NCBI RefSeq assembly: GCF_910592395.1
Contig: NC_088325.1
Span: 11,534,109-11,598,108 of the forward strand
DNA length: 64,000 nucleotides
Direction of reading: 5' to 3'
DNA from: Lineus longissimus
Lineage: Eukaryota; Nemertea; Pilidiophora; Heteronemertea; Lineidae
Position numbers and translations under genes: made by a program. The notes below the pieces were generated by a model. The model was not told the origin of the DNA and did not search any database. It saw only the letters and a list, made by a program, of their open reading frames with translations. The stretch's first letter is position 1. Each line of letters starts with the position of its first letter. Of the stretch, positions 33,801 to 45,407 are shown piece by piece.

Positions 33801-34360
33801 TAATCCCATAATCCGGAAATCCCGATGAACATTTGACATTTCTGAAATCCCAGAATTATTATTTCCAATTTTGGATTTTCGAGCGAAATGTGACCACACA
33901 ACGTATCGATATCTAAGGTCTCTGAATCAAGAGTCGGTAAGGGGTCTAGGCATAGAAGAGAGAGCAAAAATCCAAAGAGTTTCAAAGGAATTGCGGTGGT
34001 ACCCTTCCCACGAACTATTCGATCGCCAACTATAGAGTGGTGAGCGCCCCGGGGAGCGACCACGATAATGCATTTGTGTTAGTGGGTCGATTTCGCTTTG
34101 CATTGACATGTGGGGTAGAGTGATATCTTGGGCGATAGTGTCGGCATTCATACTTGGACTTGCAGTGAACGACCTTTCGCGATCCAAGAAAAATTTCCCA
34201 GCTTAAAATCATCGTCTGCATGAATAACTTGACCACACAGCAATTTTCCATACGCTACGGAAATAGTGCGCTTCAAACAATAAAAAATTACTTCGTTTTA
34301 GGAAGAAATATTTCGGACAGATAAGTGAACTGCAACTGAATGAGACAACCTTTTTTTGAA

Positions 34361-34598
34361 ACTCGGCTTGACTCTATAAAGGAGACTCGGCTTGAATGTA
34401 TAAAGGGAACTTGGCTTGACTGTATAAATGGGACCCGCCTTGACTAAAGGCGACTCGGCTTAACTCTAAAAAGGAGACTCGGCTTGAGTGTATAAATAAA
34501 ACTTGGCTCGACTTGACTGTTTAACTGGAACCCGGCTTGAATATAAAGGGCGACTCGACTTAACTCTAAAAAGGAGACTCGGCTTGAGTGTATGGAGG
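34361..34598. repeat. 24-bp minisatellite, unit 3 (about 10 copies)
   Basis: Units of actcggcttgactctataaa type. It contains variants also seen in unit 4 (aaaacttggctc, tggaacccggcttgaat) and several indels that break the reading frame. Confidence 0.85.
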
Positions 34599-35511
34599 AG
34601 ACTCCATCATTCATATCACTAGCGGAGCATTGTCGTCCAGTTTCTCTATCTTTGAACCGCATTGAGGAAATCAGGGGGCTTCTCCAGCCCTGCGAATCGA
34701 GCATTAAGCCTTGATTTCCTCAGAATCAGGTTACATAAAAAACTTGAAATATGCCATTGGAACACATTTGATCAGTTATATTTGGCTATACTAATTGGTC
34801 TTTCATCAAACATGCAGAAAAAAAACTATCGGTTTTCCGTTGTCTCCTGCCTTATTGCTATTCATCTCATCGTTGGTCGATTATTTGAATGCAAATAATT
34901 TTCTTTCTGTTCCTTAAGTGTGGTGACCTCGTTTATCTTCTACATAATTTAGTCATTACCAGTTAAACATTACATTAGTGATGCATGGTTCATGAGTCAC
35001 TACACAAATATTATGGAAGAGAACCACTGGGCGAACAGTTATTTCTTTTCTTCACATAATAGGTATTCTTCTTCCTCGTTATGGACACATATATGGGCGT
35101 ATTCTGTACATTCGGAACATTTGATTTTCATGCAGGCCTATGCACTATAAGTCAGGATGATTGCAATAATTAATCCCGGACTTGTGATTTAAAAAAATAT
35201 ATATTTACGGATGTTCTAGTTACATGTAGTCCTCTTCAAAACATATGCGTAATTAATGATCGTTAGTTGCTTACATATAATCAATTAGAATCAAAGGTCT
35301 TGATAGGAGGCCAAAGTACCATTATAGCCGATTGGACTTTTTTAAAGTGGAGTTGTGCAAATTTCTGCAGTTTCGTCAATAGCATGATTGTTTTGATTTT
35401 TTTCCGTGCCCATTCTTAAGGAACACCATCTGAAGTGTGATAATGTGAGGTCAACTAGGCCTGTCACCAAGGTCGTTTAAAAATGCTTCTTCCGTTGTTC
35501 TTTGCAGATTC
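34599..35511. other. Upstream interval, unit 3
   Basis: Conserved with units 1, 2 and 4. Ends in acceptor ccgttgttctttgcag before the ATG. No gene seen. Confidence 0.45.
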
Positions 35512-35587
35512 ATGATCGACATGTATAGCGACCGATTTCCCTTCCTCCTACTCAGCCTGGGACTCCTCCTGGCGCAAATTTTACATG
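35512..35587 (+). CDS. Signal-peptide exon, unit 3
   Basis: 76 bp, ATG to TTACATG|gtaagt, phase 1. It encodes MIDMYSDRFPFLLLSLGLLL followed by AQILHG. Reading past the donor, the frame stays open through several array units (to 36,045), so failure to splice would add hydrophobic repeats rather than stop at once. Confidence 0.85.
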
Positions 35588-38500
35588 GTAAGTCATGCAG
35601 TCAACCCTCCTTCCTCCTACTCACCCTGGTACTTCTCCTGGTGGAAGTCTTACAAAGTAAGTCATGCAGTCAACCTTCCTTCCTCCTACTCAGCCTGGGA
35701 CCCCTCCTGGTGGAACTCTTACAAAGTAAGTCATGCAGTCAATCTTCCTTCCTCCTACTCAGCCTGGTACCCCTCCTTGTTGAACTCTTACAAAGTAAGT
35801 CATGCAGACAACCTTCCTTCCTCCTACTTAGCCTGGGACCCCTCTCCTGGTGGAACTCTTACAAAGTAAGTCATGCAGACAACCTTCTTTCCTCCTACTC
35901 AGCCTGGGATCCCTCCTGGTGGAACTCTTATAAAGTAAGTCATGAAGTCAACCTTCCTTCCTCCTATTCAGCCTTGGACCCCTCCTGGTGGAACTCTTAC
36001 AAAGTAAGTCATGAAGTCAACCTTCCTTCCTCATACTCAGCCTAGGACCCCTCCTGGTGGAACTCTTACATGGTGAGCTATGCAGTCAGCTTCCCTTTCT
36101 CCTACTCAGCCTGGGACTTATCCTGGTGCAACTCTTACATGGTAAGTCATGCAGTCAACCTTCCTTTCTCCTACTCAGCCTCGGACCCCTCCTGGTGGAA
36201 CTCTTACAAAGTAAGTCATGCAGACAACCTTCCTTCCTCCTACTCAGCCTAGGACCCCTCCTGGTAGTACTCTTAGCAAGTAAGTCATGCAGACAACCTT
36301 CCTTCCTCCTACTCAGCCTAGGACCCCTCCTGGTGAAACTCTTAGAAAGTAAGTCATGCAGACAACCTTCCTTCCTCCTACTCAGCCTAAGACCCCCCTC
36401 CTGGTGGAATTCTTACAAAGTAAGTCATGAAGGAAACATTACTTCCTCCTACTCAGCCTGGGACCCCTCCTGGTGGAACTCTTACAAAGTAAGTCATGAA
36501 GTCAACCTTCCTTCCTCATACTCTGCCTGGGACCCCTCCTGGTAAAACTCTTACAAAGTAAGTCATGCAGTCAACCTTCCTTTCTCCTACTCAGCCTCGG
36601 ACCCCTCCTGGTGGAACTCTTACAAAGTAAGTCATGCAGACAACCTTCCTTCCTCCTACTCAGCCTAGGACCCCCTCCTGGTGGAACTCTTACAAAGTAA
36701 GTCATGCATACAACATTCCTTCCTCCTACTCGGCCTAGGACCCCCCTCCTGGTGGAACTCTTACAAAGTAAGTCATGAAGGCAACCTTGCTTCCTCCTAC
36801 TCAGCCTGGGACCCCTCCTGGTGGAACTCTTACAAAGTAAGTCATGCAGTCAACCTTCCTTCCTCCTACTCAGCCTGGGGCCCCTCCTTGTGGAACTCTT
36901 ACAAAGTAAGTCATGCAGACAACCTTCCTTCCTCCTACTCAGCCTGGGACCCCTCCTGGTGGAACTCTTACAAAGTAAGTCATGCAGTCAACCTTCCTTT
37001 CTCCTACTCAGCCTCGGACCCCTCCTGGTGGAACACTTACAAAGTAAGTCATGCAGACAACCTTCCTTCCTCCTACTCAGCCTAGGACCCCTCCTGGAAG
37101 TACTCTTAGCAAGTAAGTCATGCAGACAACCTTCCTTCCTCCTACTCAGCCTAGGACCCCTCTTGGTGAAACTCTTAGAAAGTAAGTCATGCAGACAACC
37201 TTCCTTCCTCCTACTCAGCCTAAGACCCCCCTCCTGGTGGAATTCTTACAAAGTAAGTCATGAAGGAAACATTACTTCCTCCTACTCAGCCTGGGACCCC
37301 TCCTGTTGGAACTCTTACAAAGTAAGTCATGAAGTCAACCTTCCTTCCTCATACTCTGCCTGGGACCCCTCCTGGTAAAACTCTTACAAAGTAAGTCATG
37401 CAGTCAACCTTCCTTTCTCCTACTCAGCCTCGGACCCCTCCTGGTGGAACTCTTACAAAGTAAGTCATGCAGACAACCTTCCTTCCTCCTACTCAGCCTA
37501 GGACCCCTCCTGGTGGAACTCTTACAAAGTAAGTCATGCAGACAACATCACTTCCTCCTACTCGGCCTAGGACCCCCCTCCTGGTGGAACTCTTACAAGG
37601 TAAGTCATGAAGGCAACCTTGCTTCCTCCTACTCAGCCTGGGACCCCTCCTGGTGGAACTCTTACAAAGTAAGTCATGCAGTCAACCTTCCTTCCTCCTA
37701 CTCAGCCTGGGGCCCCTCCTTGTGGAACTCTTACAAAGTAAGTCATGCAGACAACCTTCCTTCCTCCTACTCAGCCTGGGACCCCTCCTGGTGGAACTCT
37801 TACAAAGTAAGTCATGCAGTCAACCTTCCTTTCTCCTACTCAGCCTCGGACCCCTCCTGGTGGAACTCTTACAAAGTAAGTCATGCAGACAACCTTCCTT
37901 CCTCCTACTCAGGCTAGGACCCCCCTCCTGGTGGAACTCTTACAAAGTAAGTCATGCAGACAACCTTCCTTCCTCCTACTCAGCCTGGGGCCCCTCCTCG
38001 TGGAACTCTTACAAAGTAAGTCATGCAGACAACCTTCCTTCCTCCTACTCAGCCTGGGACCCCTCCTGGTGGAACTCTTACAAAGTAAGTCATGCAGTCA
38101 ACCTTCCTTTCTCCTACTCAGCCTCGGACCCCTCCTGTTGGAAATCTTACAAAGTAAGTCATGCAGACAACCTTCCTTCCTCCTACTCAGCCTAGGACCC
38201 CCCCTCCTGCTGGAACTCTTAATGGTAAGTCATGCAGACAACTTTCCTTCCTCCTACTCAGCCTAGGACCCCCCTCCTAGTGGAACTCTTACAAAGTAAG
38301 TCATGCAGACAACCTTCCTTCCTCCTACTCAGCCTGGGACCCCTCCTTGTGGAACTCTTACAAAGTAAGTCATGCAGTCAACCTTCCTTCCTCCTACTCA
38401 GCCTGGGACCCCTCCTGGTGGAACTCTTACAAAGTAAGTCATGCAGTCAATCTTCCTTCCTCCTACTCAGCCTGGTACCCCTCCTTGTGGAACTCTTACA

Positions 38501-41500
38501 AAGTAAGTCATGCAGACAACCTTCCTTCCTCCTACTTAGCCTGGGACCCCTCTCCTGGTGGAACTCTTACAAAGTAAGTCATGCAGACAACCTTCTTTCC
38601 TCCTACTCAGCCTGGGATCCCTCCTGGTGGAACTCTTATAAAGTAAGTCATGAAGTCAACCTTCCTTCCTCCTATTCAGCCTTGGACCCCTCCTGGTGGA
38701 ACTCTTACAAAGTAAGTCATGAAGTCAACCTTCCTTCCTCATACTCAGCCTAGGACCCCTCCTGGTGGAACTCTTACATGGTGAGCTATGCAGTCAGCTT
38801 CCCTTTCTCCTACTCAGCCTGGGACTTATCCTGGTGCAACTCTTACATGGTAAGTCATGCAGTCAACCTTCCTTTCTCCTACTCAGCCTCGGACCCCTCC
38901 TGGTGGAACTCTTACAAAGTAAGTCATGCAGACAACCTTCCTTCCTCCTACTCAGCCTAGGACCCCTCCTGGTAGTACTCTTAGCAAGTAAGTCATGCAG
39001 ACAACCTTCCTTCCTCCTACTCAGCCTAGGACCCCTCCTGGTGAAACTCTTAGAAAGTAAGTCATGCAGACAACCTTCCTTCCTCCTACTCAGCCTAAGA
39101 CCCCCCTCCTGGTGGAATTCTTACAAAGTAAGTCATGAAGGAAACATTACTTCCTCCTACTCAGCCTGGGACCCCTCCTGGTGGAACTCTTACAAAGTAA
39201 GTCATGAAGTCAACCTTCCTTCCTCATACTCTGCCTGGGACCCCTCCTGGTAAAACTCTTACAAAGTAAGTCATGCAGTCAACCTTCCTTTCTCCTACTC
39301 AGCCTCGGACCCCTCCTGGTGGAACTCTTACAAAGTAAGTCATGCAGACAACCTTCCTTCCTCCTACTCAGCCTAGGACCCCCTCCTGGTGGAACTCTTA
39401 CAAAGTAAGTCATGCATACAACATTCCTTCCTCCTACTCGGCCTAGGACCCCCCTCCTGGTGGAACTCTTACAAAGTAAGTCATGAAGGCAACCTTGCTT
39501 CCTCCTACTCAGCCTGGGACCCCTCCTGGTGGAACTCTTACAAAGTAAGTCATGCAGTCAACCTTCCTTCCTCCTACTCAGCCTGGGGCCCCTCCTTGTG
39601 GAACTCTTACAAAGTAAGTCATGCAGACAACCTTCCTTCCTCCTACTCAGCCTGGGACCCCTCCTGGTGGAACTCTTACAAAGTAAGTCATGCAGTCAAC
39701 CTTCCTTTCTCCTACTCAGCCTCGGACCCCTCCTGGTGGAACACTTACAAAGTAAGTCATGCAGACAACCTTCCTTCCTCCTACTCAGCCTAGGACCCCT
39801 CCTGGAAGTACTCTTAGCAAGTAAGTCATGCAGACAACCTTCCTTCCTCCTACTCAGCCTAGGACCCCTCTTGGTGAAACTCTTAGAAAGTAAGTCATGC
39901 AGACAACCTTCCTTCCTCCTACTCAGCCTAAGACCCCCCTCCTGGTGGAATTCTTACAAAGTAAGTCATGAAGGAAACATTACTTCCTCCTACTCAGCCT
40001 GGGACCCCTCCTGTTGGAACTCTTACAAAGTAAGTCATGAAGTCAACCTTCCTTCCTCATACTCTGCCTGGGACCCCTCCTGGTAAAACTCTTACAAAGT
40101 AAGTCATGCAGTCAACCTTCCTTTCTCCTACTCAGCCTCGGACCCCTCCTGGTGGAACTCTTACAAAGTAAGTCATGCAGACAACCTTCCTTCCTCCTAC
40201 TCAGCCTAGGACCCCTCCTGGTGGAACTCTTACAAAGTAAGTCATGCAGACAACATCACTTCCTCCTACTCGGCCTAGGACCCCCCTCCTGGTGGAACTC
40301 TTACAAGGTAAGTCATGAAGGCAACCTTGCTTCCTCCTACTCAGCCTGGGACCCCTCCTGGTGGAACTCTTACAAAGTAAGTCATGCAGTCAACCTTCCT
40401 TCCTCCTACTCAGCCTGGGGCCCCTCCTTGTGGAACTCTTACAAAGTAAGTCATGCAGACAACCTTCCTTCCTCCTACTCAGCCTGGGACCCCTCCTGGT
40501 GGAACTCTTACAAAGTAAGTCATGCAGTCAACCTTCCTTTCTCCTACTCAGCCTCGGACCCCTCCTGGTGGAACTCTTACAAAGTAAGTCATGCAGACAA
40601 CCTTCCTTCCTCCTACTCAGGCTAGGACCCCCCTCCTGGTGGAACTCTTACAAAGTAAGTCATGCAGACAACCTTCCTTCCTCCTACTCAGCCTGGGGCC
40701 CCTCCTCGTGGAACTCTTACAAAGTAAGTCATGCAGACAACCTTCCTTCCTCCTACTCAGCCTGGGACCCCTCCTGGTGGAACTCTTACAAAGTAAGTCA
40801 TGCAGTCAACCTTCCTTTCTCCTACTCAGCCTCGGACCCCTCCTGTTGGAAATCTTACAAAGTAAGTCATGCAGACAACCTTCCTTCCTCCTACTCAGCC
40901 TAGGACCCCCCCTCCTGCTGGAACTCTTAATGGTAAGTCATGCAGACAACTTTCCTTCCTCCTACTCAGCCTAGGACCCCCCTCCTAGTGGAACTCTTAC
41001 AAAGTAAGTCATGCAGACAACCTTCCTTCCTCCTACTCAGCCTGGGACCCCTCCTTGTGGAACTCTTACAAAGTAAGTCATGCAGTCAACCTTCCTTCCT
41101 CCTACTCAGCCTGGGACCCCTCCTGGTGGAACTCTTACAAAGTAAGTCATGCAGTCAATCTTCCTTCCTCCTACTCAGCCTGGTACCCCTCCTTGTGGAA
41201 CTCTTACAAAGTAAGTCATGCAGACAACCTTCCTTCCTCCTACTTAGCCTGGGACCCCTCCTTGTGGAACTCTTACAAAGTAAGTCATGCAGACAACCTT
41301 CCTTCCCCCTACTCAGCCTGGGATCCCTCCTGGTGGAACTCTTATAAAGTAAGTCATGAAGTCAACCTTCCTTCCTCCTACTCAGCCTAGGACCCCTCCT
41401 GGTAGTACTCTTAGCAAGTAAGTCATGCAGACAACCTTCCTTCCTCCTACTCAGCCTAGGACCCCTCCTGGTAGTACTCTTAGCAAGTAAGTCATGCAGA

Positions 41501-43178
41501 CAACCTTCCTTCCTCCTACTCAGCCTAGGACCCCTCCTGGTGAAACTCTTAGAAAGTAAGTCATGTAGACAACCTTCCTTCCTCCTACTCAGCCTAAGAC
41601 CCCCTCCTGGTGGAATTCTTACAAAGTAAGTCATGAAGGAAACATTACTTACTCCTATTCAGCCTGGGACCCCTCCTGGTGGAACTCTTACAAAGTAAGT
41701 CATGAAGTCAACCTTCCTTCCTCATACTCTGCCTGGGACCCCTCCTGGTAAAACTCTTACAAAGTAAGTCATGCAGTCAACCTTCCTTTCTCCTACTCAG
41801 CCTCGGACCCCTCCTGGTGGAACTCTTACAAAGTAAGTCATGCAGACAACCTTCCTTCCTCCTACTCAGCCTAGGACCCCCTCCTGGTGGAACTCTTACA
41901 AAGTAAGTCATGCAGACAACCTTCCTTCCTCCTACTCAGCCTAGGACCCCCCTCCTGGTGGAACACTTACAAAGTAAGTCATGAAGGCAACCTTGCTTCC
42001 TCCTACTCAGTCTGGGACCCCTCCTGGTGGAACTCTTACAAAGTAAGTCATGCAGTCAACCTTCCTTCCTCCTACTCAGCCTGGGGCCCCTCCTTGTGGA
42101 ACTCTTACAAAGTAAGTCATGCAGACAACCTTCCTTCCTCCTACTCAGCCTGGGACCCCTCCTGGTGGAACTCTTACAAAGTAAGTCATGCAGTCAACCT
42201 TCCTTTCTCCTACTCAGCCTCGGCCCCCTCCTGGTGGAACTCTTACAAAGTAAGTCATACAGACAACCTTCCTTCCTCCTACTCAGCCTAGGACCCCCCT
42301 CCTGGTGGAACTCTTACAAAGTAAGTCATGCAGACAACCTTCCTTCCTCCTACTCAGCCTAGGACCCCCTCCTGGTGGAACTCTTACAAAGTAAGTCATG
42401 AAGGCAACCTTGCTCTCTCCTACTCAGCCTGGGACCCCTCCTGGTGGAACTCTTACAAAGTAAGTCATGCAGTCAACCTTCCTTCCTCCTACTCAGCCTG
42501 GGACCCCTCCTTGTGGAACTCTTACAAAGTAAGTCATGCAGACAACCTTCCTTCCTCCTACTTAGCCTGGGACCCCTCCTTGTGGAACTCTTACAAAGTA
42601 AGTCATGCAGACAACCTTCCTTCCTCCTACTCAGCCTGGGATCCCTCCTGGTGGAACTCTTATAAAGTAAGTCATGAAGTCAACCTTCCTTCCTCCTACT
42701 CAGCCTGGGACCCCTCCTGGTGGAACTCTTACAAAGTAAGTCATGAAGTCAACCTTCCTTCCTCATACTCAGCCTAGGACCCCTCCTGGTGGAACTCTTA
42801 CATGCTGAGCTATGCAGTCAGCCTCCCTTTCTCCTACTCAGCCTGGGACTTCTCCTGGTGCAACTCTTACATGGTAAGTCATGCAGTCAACCTTCCTTCC
42901 CCCTACTCAGCCTGTGACCCCTCCTGGTGGAAATCTTACATGGTGAGTCATGCAGTCAAACACCCTTCCTCCTACTCGGCCTTGGACTCCTGTTGGTGCA
43001 ACTCTTATACATCATGTGCGGCCGACTTGCTTTCCTCCTACCAAGCCTGGGACTCCTTCTTGTGAAACACTTACCTGGTAAGTCATGCAGTCAAACACCC
43101 TTCCTCATACTCGGCCTTGGACTCCTCCTTGATGCAATACTTACCTGGTTAGTCGTGCAGTCTATCTCTCTTCCTTAA
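35588..43178 (+). repeat. 69-bp signal-exon/donor tandem array, unit 3 (about 110 copies)
   Basis: 7.6 kb of the same 69-bp unit. Nearly all copies keep gtaagt and a pyrimidine tract ending in ctactcag. Variants (cctaggacccccctcc; gtagtactcttagcaa; gaaggaaacattac) recur in fixed order, giving higher-order blocks of about 833 bp (12 units) and 2,708 bp. Some units carry extra C residues that shift the frame between the LLLSLGPLL and the SYSAWDPSWWNSYK readings, both free of stops. The right-hand end (42,800-43,178) is diverged and matches the ends in units 2 and 4. Confidence 0.93.
35790..41253 (+). repeat. 2,708-bp higher-order duplication inside the array
   Basis: Positions from about 35,790 to 38,545 reappear 2,708 bp further on (38,498 to 41,253) with no difference in the stretches compared. 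Just left of the block (ccttgttgaac at about 35,780 against ccttgtggaac at about 38,488) and just right of it (cctctcctggtgg against cctccttgtgg at about 41,255) the copies differ. Either a very recent duplication or an assembly duplication. Confidence 0.85.
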
Positions 43179-43578
43179 AGCCTTGAGAATTAGCCCGCTA
43201 CGTAAATTTGGATACCCAAATCAAATTCAAGGGGAATCTGCAGCTTCCCTGAAGGAAACAGCCAGCATTGTAAACATCGCATCTACAGTACATGTATATG
43301 AAGTATAGCAACTTAGAGTTCGCCTGTATTAATAAGAAACACACTTCTATCATAAAATCGCCTAGTGGTCAGTACCAAAGCAGTGGAGTAGGACAAGCAA
43401 CAGGAATTTCGAGTACAAGAAGGAAACATCAACTTGTCTCCCATTAAGTTGAATTCTGAAACCTCGGATTTTGTCTTAGAGTTCTTCAAAGTGGGCATAT
43501 GGATATTTATGTGTTGTAGAGTATCGTACCACTCAATCTGTTTCTTGTGGATGTTGATTTGCTCAATTTTCTTTTCAG

Positions 43579-43908
43579 GTGCTCTTGGAATAACTTTAAA
43601 AAATAGCCTTAGTAATTCACGTCCACGCCTCGGCGACACGATAACGCTTGAGTGTAACATTGTTATTGGGACCGCCAAGAGTGTTTCATGGTACAAGGAC
43701 AAAACTGGAAACATCAGTCAAATAATCTATTTGACGCACAATTGTAGTGTTTTCGCAGACAAGTATAAATCAAGATTAAAGAACGTTCAGTGTGATACAA
43801 ATAATCATGATTTTCAATTAAGTGATGTTCAAATTTCGGACCGCGGAAAGTGGCTGTGTGAGGCAGATGGAGAAGAGGCCAAATCACCGCTGAAATTAGA
43901 TGTTTTAG
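43579..43908 (+). CDS. Exon encoding Ig1, unit 3
   Basis: 330 bp, phase 1 to 1. LECNIV, VSWYKD and DRGKWLC mark the Ig core, with the extra pair THNC and VQCDT. The variable stretch KTGNISQIIYL is the same as in unit 4. Open upstream to ATG 43,509. Confidence 0.9.
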
Positions 43909-43936
43909 GTAAGTTGCTTAAAATAGTCGATCAATA

Positions 43937-44072
43937 GTCTCACCAGGGACTGTTGAACCTGGTGCCCTGCTTTTTTCGTTTGTCAAAAAGTCAGATGCTG
44001 GGAAGTATGTCTGTGTCGCAAAAAATGATGCCGGATCTAAAGAAAGCACGGAACAGGATTTTGTTGTTCACT
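43937..44072 (+). pseudogene. Truncated Ig2 exon, unit 3
   Basis: After 'gtcgatcaat' of intron 2 the sequence jumps into the middle of Ig2 (gtctcaccagggactgttg, matching unit 4 at 61,600). Acceptor, first Cys and core Trp are missing; GKYVCVAKNDAG and the donor tcact|gtgagt remain. It cannot be spliced as an internal exon. Confidence 0.9.
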
Positions 44073-45032
44073 GTGAGTATATTTAGTTTTAGGATGACCA
44101 CCCCCCCCCCCCCCCCCCCCCCCCGATTAAATTTGCTGAGTGAGCATGGGGCAGGGGGCTTACCAAGGGGAAACGAATCATTTTCATGGTGACAGAATTA
44201 TGATTTATTAGCATGCGATTATCGGGTCATATGACAAAAAAAGTACTGATTGGCAGTCATTCCTTTACCATTGTGTTTTCTCTTCATATATTTGAGGTCC
44301 GTGGCGATTAGCCGATGAGAAGAGGCTTTCTCGAAATTGAGGCTTACTCCAAATTTATTACTACATGTAAACACCTATTAGTAACAAGTATAATTGATAA
44401 TAACCACATACATGGCCCGTAGCTTTCGAAGGGCCCGGAATGTTTGTATGATTAACAAAATTGGGACTTTGTTTTCGTAGTAACCATTATTGCTTGTCAT
44501 TATACCGACTGTTTATCACTTTCAGCAGTGATATCATCGCAAATTCTACTTTGGTTTGCTATGTCATTTAGGGTTGTGGTTGGGGTTGTGAGAGCAATGT
44601 TAAAAGTGGTTGATTTGGCAACATAACATCTGCAGGGGGGGGGGGCATGCTGAATATAGGGTGTTGTTGTACTCCTGATTCCAACTTTAATTTGTTAGTA
44701 TCCGATGGGATACACTGATTAGTGCAAAATGTAAATGAGCTCAAGACACAAACAGTTTGAAATGCTGTTCTTTTGCCTTGATGTTTGTAGTGATATTCAA
44801 GCTACTAGATGACCTGAATGGCAGTACAAACTCTGCGTTCGCCTGGTTAGAGCAGATCTGCCCGCAGCTGTAGTTTTAACCTTGAAGAATTCTTTCTGAT
44901 TATACGTCACTCTAGTCGATAATCTACCAGTGGGGGAGGGGGGTCACAGTTCTCAAAGAACATTATTTTGATATTCATTCGTCAAAGGGTTAATGAGGAT
45001 TTTGTTAGTCACAAATTACTCTTATTTTACAG
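44073..45032 (+). other. Intron, unit 3, with deletion scars of Ig3-Ig5
   Basis: Contains a C-run (44,101-44,124) at the Ig3 deletion border and a G-run near 44,635. At about 44,853 ('gttagagca|gatctgcccgc') sequence before Ig4 is joined to sequence after Ig5. No coding sequence. Confidence 0.7.
44101..44124. repeat. Poly(C) run, unit 3
   Basis: 24 consecutive C, beside the Ig3 deletion joint. Confidence 0.92.
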
Positions 45033-45080
45033 CACCTTACACAAGTGACTTAAGCAATAGTGTGCCTATAAACACCACAT
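45033..45080 (+). CDS. Stalk mini-exon a, unit 3
   Basis: 48 bp, ttttacag|cacc .. ccacat|gtgagt, phase 1 to 1; APYTSDLSNSVPINTT-like, Ser/Thr/Asn-rich. Confidence 0.7.
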
Positions 45081-45173
45081 GTGAGTAGTTAGTCCAAAGA
45101 ACATTATTTTGATATGCATTCGTCAAAGGGTTAATGAGGATTTTGTAAGTCACAAATTGCTCTTATTTTACAG

Positions 45174-45221
45174 CATCCTACACAAGTGACTTAAGCAATA
45201 GTGTATCAGTAAACACCAAAG
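45174..45221 (+). CDS. Stalk mini-exon b, unit 3
   Basis: 48 bp, ttttacag|catcc .. caccaaag|gtgagt, phase 1 to 1; ASYTSDLSNSVSVNTK-like. 141 bp after copy a. Confidence 0.7.
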
Positions 45222-45359
45222 GTGAGTAGTTGTTTTGTGTCCGCTTGTTGACAGGCTTTCAATAAATTATATACCGTTCTCAAAAAACATTATTGTGATA
45301 TTCATTCGTCAAAGGGTTAATGAGGATTTTGTAAGTCACAAATTACTCTTATTTTACAG

Positions 45360-45407
45360 CACCCAACACAAATGACTTAAGCAATAGTGTGCCTATAAAC
45401 ACCACAA
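45360..45407 (+). CDS. Stalk mini-exon c, unit 3
   Basis: 48 bp, ttttacag|caccc .. caccacaa|gtgagt, phase 1 to 1; APNTNDLSNSVPINTT-like. 186 bp after copy b. Confidence 0.7.

Noticed and set aside
41362-41634. Minus-strand frame LSRRKEGCLHDLL repeats
   Set aside because: Reverse-strand shadow of the 69-bp array.
35512-43178. Many long open frames through the 69-bp array as genuine proteins
   Set aside because: They arise because the repeat period is a multiple of three. They lack independent starts, splice donors interrupt every unit, and two frames are open at once. Treated as intronic repeat.
35588-43178. CRISPR-like array
   Set aside because: Direct repeats are continuous with no unique spacers, and the DNA is eukaryotic. 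It is a tandem minisatellite.
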